Below the pieces are notes generated by a model. The model had not been told where the DNA came from. It saw only the letters and a list, made by a program, of their open reading frames with translations, and ran no database searches. Below, one piece after another: positions 63,358 to 64,000 of a stretch of 64,000 bases of DNA (positions within the stretch are counted from its first letter, which is position 1; each line of letters begins with the position of its first letter). Both the position numbers and the translations under genes were made by a program. Location: the NCBI RefSeq assembly GCF_004770155.1, contig NZ_RQFA01000048.1, positions 62,001-126,000 of the forward strand. The letters run 5' to 3'. This DNA is from Leptospira gomenensis (GTDB lineage: Bacteria > Spirochaetota > Leptospiria > Leptospirales > Leptospiraceae).

Positions 63358-64000
63358 TCATTCGACGATCGCGGGATTTTGATACACGTCCCACATCGTT
63401 TTTAATAGAGTCTTAGCGTCGCTGAATTCGGGCGACCATTGCAACAATTCCCGAGCCAAAGAGGAGGAGGCCAAAAGTTCGGCCGGATCTCCCGCCCTTC
63501 TTCCCGAAATTTTATGAGGAATCGGTCTTCCGACCACTTCTTCCGCAAGACGGATCATTTCTAAAACGGAATATCCTTTTTCCGAACCGAGATTCACCGT
63601 AAGGGATTTTTTTTCGGATTCCAAATATTCCAAACTCAAAACGTGCGCTTTGGCAAGGTCGCTAACATGAATATAATCGCGAACACAACTTCCGTCCGGA
63701 GTTTCGTAATCGGTTCCGAAAACCTCGAAACGTTCACGCATTCCCGAAGCCGCTTCCATGATGATCGGCAAAAGATTAGCGGGAGTCCGTTCCAATCCTC
63801 GAACTCTTCCCAAAGGATCGTAACCCGCCGCATTGAAATAACGAAGCGCGGCAAAATGAAATCCTTTTAGAGAAGCGTACCAACGCAAATTGTCTTCGAT
63901 GGCTAATTTCGTATAACCGTAATAATTTTCCGGATGAAGCGGATGTTGTTCGTCCACGGGAAGATACTTCGGCGATCCGTAAACCGCGGCGGAAGAGGAA
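63358..64000 (-). CDS. galE: UDP-glucose 4-epimerase (partial, N-terminus outside window)
   Basis: The visible 213 residues are the C-terminal part of an approximately 330-residue extended short-chain dehydrogenase. The frame is open to the window edge and begins SSSAAVYGSPKYLPVDEQHP, with the active-site Ser/Thr region. It continues with the catalytic YGYTK, LRYFNAAGYDPLGRVRGLER, TPDGSCVRDYIHVSDLAKAH and RRAGDPAELLASSSLARELL. Together these indicate GalE, which interconverts UDP-glucose and UDP-galactose for surface polysaccharide. UDP-GlcNAc/GalNAc use cannot be excluded. It is in convergent orientation to the carboxypeptidase gene. Confidence 0.93.
   Translation of the reverse strand, partial: SSSAAVYGSPKYLPVDEQHPLHPENYYGYTKLAIEDNLRWYASLKGFHFAALRYFNAAGYDPLGRVRGLERTPANLLPIIMEAASGMRERFEVFGTDYETPDGSCVRDYIHVSDLAKAHVLSLEYLESEKKSLTVNLGSEKGYSVLEMIRLAEEVVGRPIPHKISGRRAGDPAELLASSSLARELLQWSPEFSDAKTLLKTMWDVYQNPAIVE

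Overview
The window reads as a chromosomal segment of a Leptospira species. The evidence is a set of families I know only or mainly from Leptospira: a DUF1554 lipoprotein, a TIGR04452-type lipoprotein and a DUF1564 protein. Lipoproteins are numerous, there are two OmpA-domain proteins, and operons are short and mixed. Base composition looks moderate (low-to-mid 40s % GC by eye, not computed), which would fit one of the higher-GC pathogenic-lineage species better than L. interrogans. Species is not determined. I see no integrase, transposase, phage genes, CRISPR array or replication origin.

Layout. 1-5.9 kb: the cut-off ethanolamine ammonia-lyase large subunit gene, a vapBC toxin-antitoxin pair with a palindromic operator, a TrkH-type potassium channel subunit, and a mitochondrial-like EF-G. 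5.9-10.6 kb: a LysM/M23-like protein, an amidohydrolase, two cyclic-nucleotide-domain proteins (one with TPR-like repeats, one Crp-like), tRNA-Arg(CCT) and prmC. 10.8-12.6 kb: amtB-glnK with a sigma-54 promoter and a strong terminator. 12.9-20.2 kb: a minus-strand block rpsT - tRNA-Val(TAC) - glmM - glmS - alternative GlmU - methylcrotonyl-CoA carboxylase beta - DUF5683-like protein. This puts the whole route from fructose-6-phosphate to UDP-GlcNAc in one cluster.

20.3-31 kb: three unknown genes in tandem, a hexapeptide acyltransferase, a PiT-like transporter, a GNAT N-acyltransferase, a PilZ protein, an alpha/beta hydrolase, an aldo/keto reductase, a Bor-like lipoprotein beside a Bor-OmpA fusion, and the DUF1554 lipoprotein. 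31.1-35 kb: polA with an overlapping glycosyltransferase. 35.09-35.86 kb: a decayed class II glutamine amidotransferase gene. 35.9-41.9 kb: a plus-strand, mostly overlapping run consisting of a zinc-dehydrogenase-like protein, an 819-residue protein with an adenosylhomocysteinase-like C-terminal part, two related lipoproteins and a PHB-depolymerase-like esterase lipoprotein. I regard the first two as the best candidate for an undescribed system.

42-49 kb is accessory in flavour: DUF5329, a glycosyltransferase, CBS, DoxX-like, OmpA, TetR and DUF1564 proteins and a GAF-GGDEF cyclase, with a 22-bp inverted repeat and a dispersed 15-bp motif at gene 3' ends. 49-57.4 kb: murB, a 41-codon small ORF, unfused coaB and coaC, a CorC/hemolysin-type protein, a TPR protein with a possible degenerate CHAT domain, gpsA and a hypothetical. 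57.5-61.8 kb: a packed plus-strand operon of metallophosphoesterase, nucleotidyltransferase, zinc-ribbon protein and recG. 61.9-64 kb: a TIGR04452 lipoprotein, a VanY-type carboxypeptidase and a cut-off galE.
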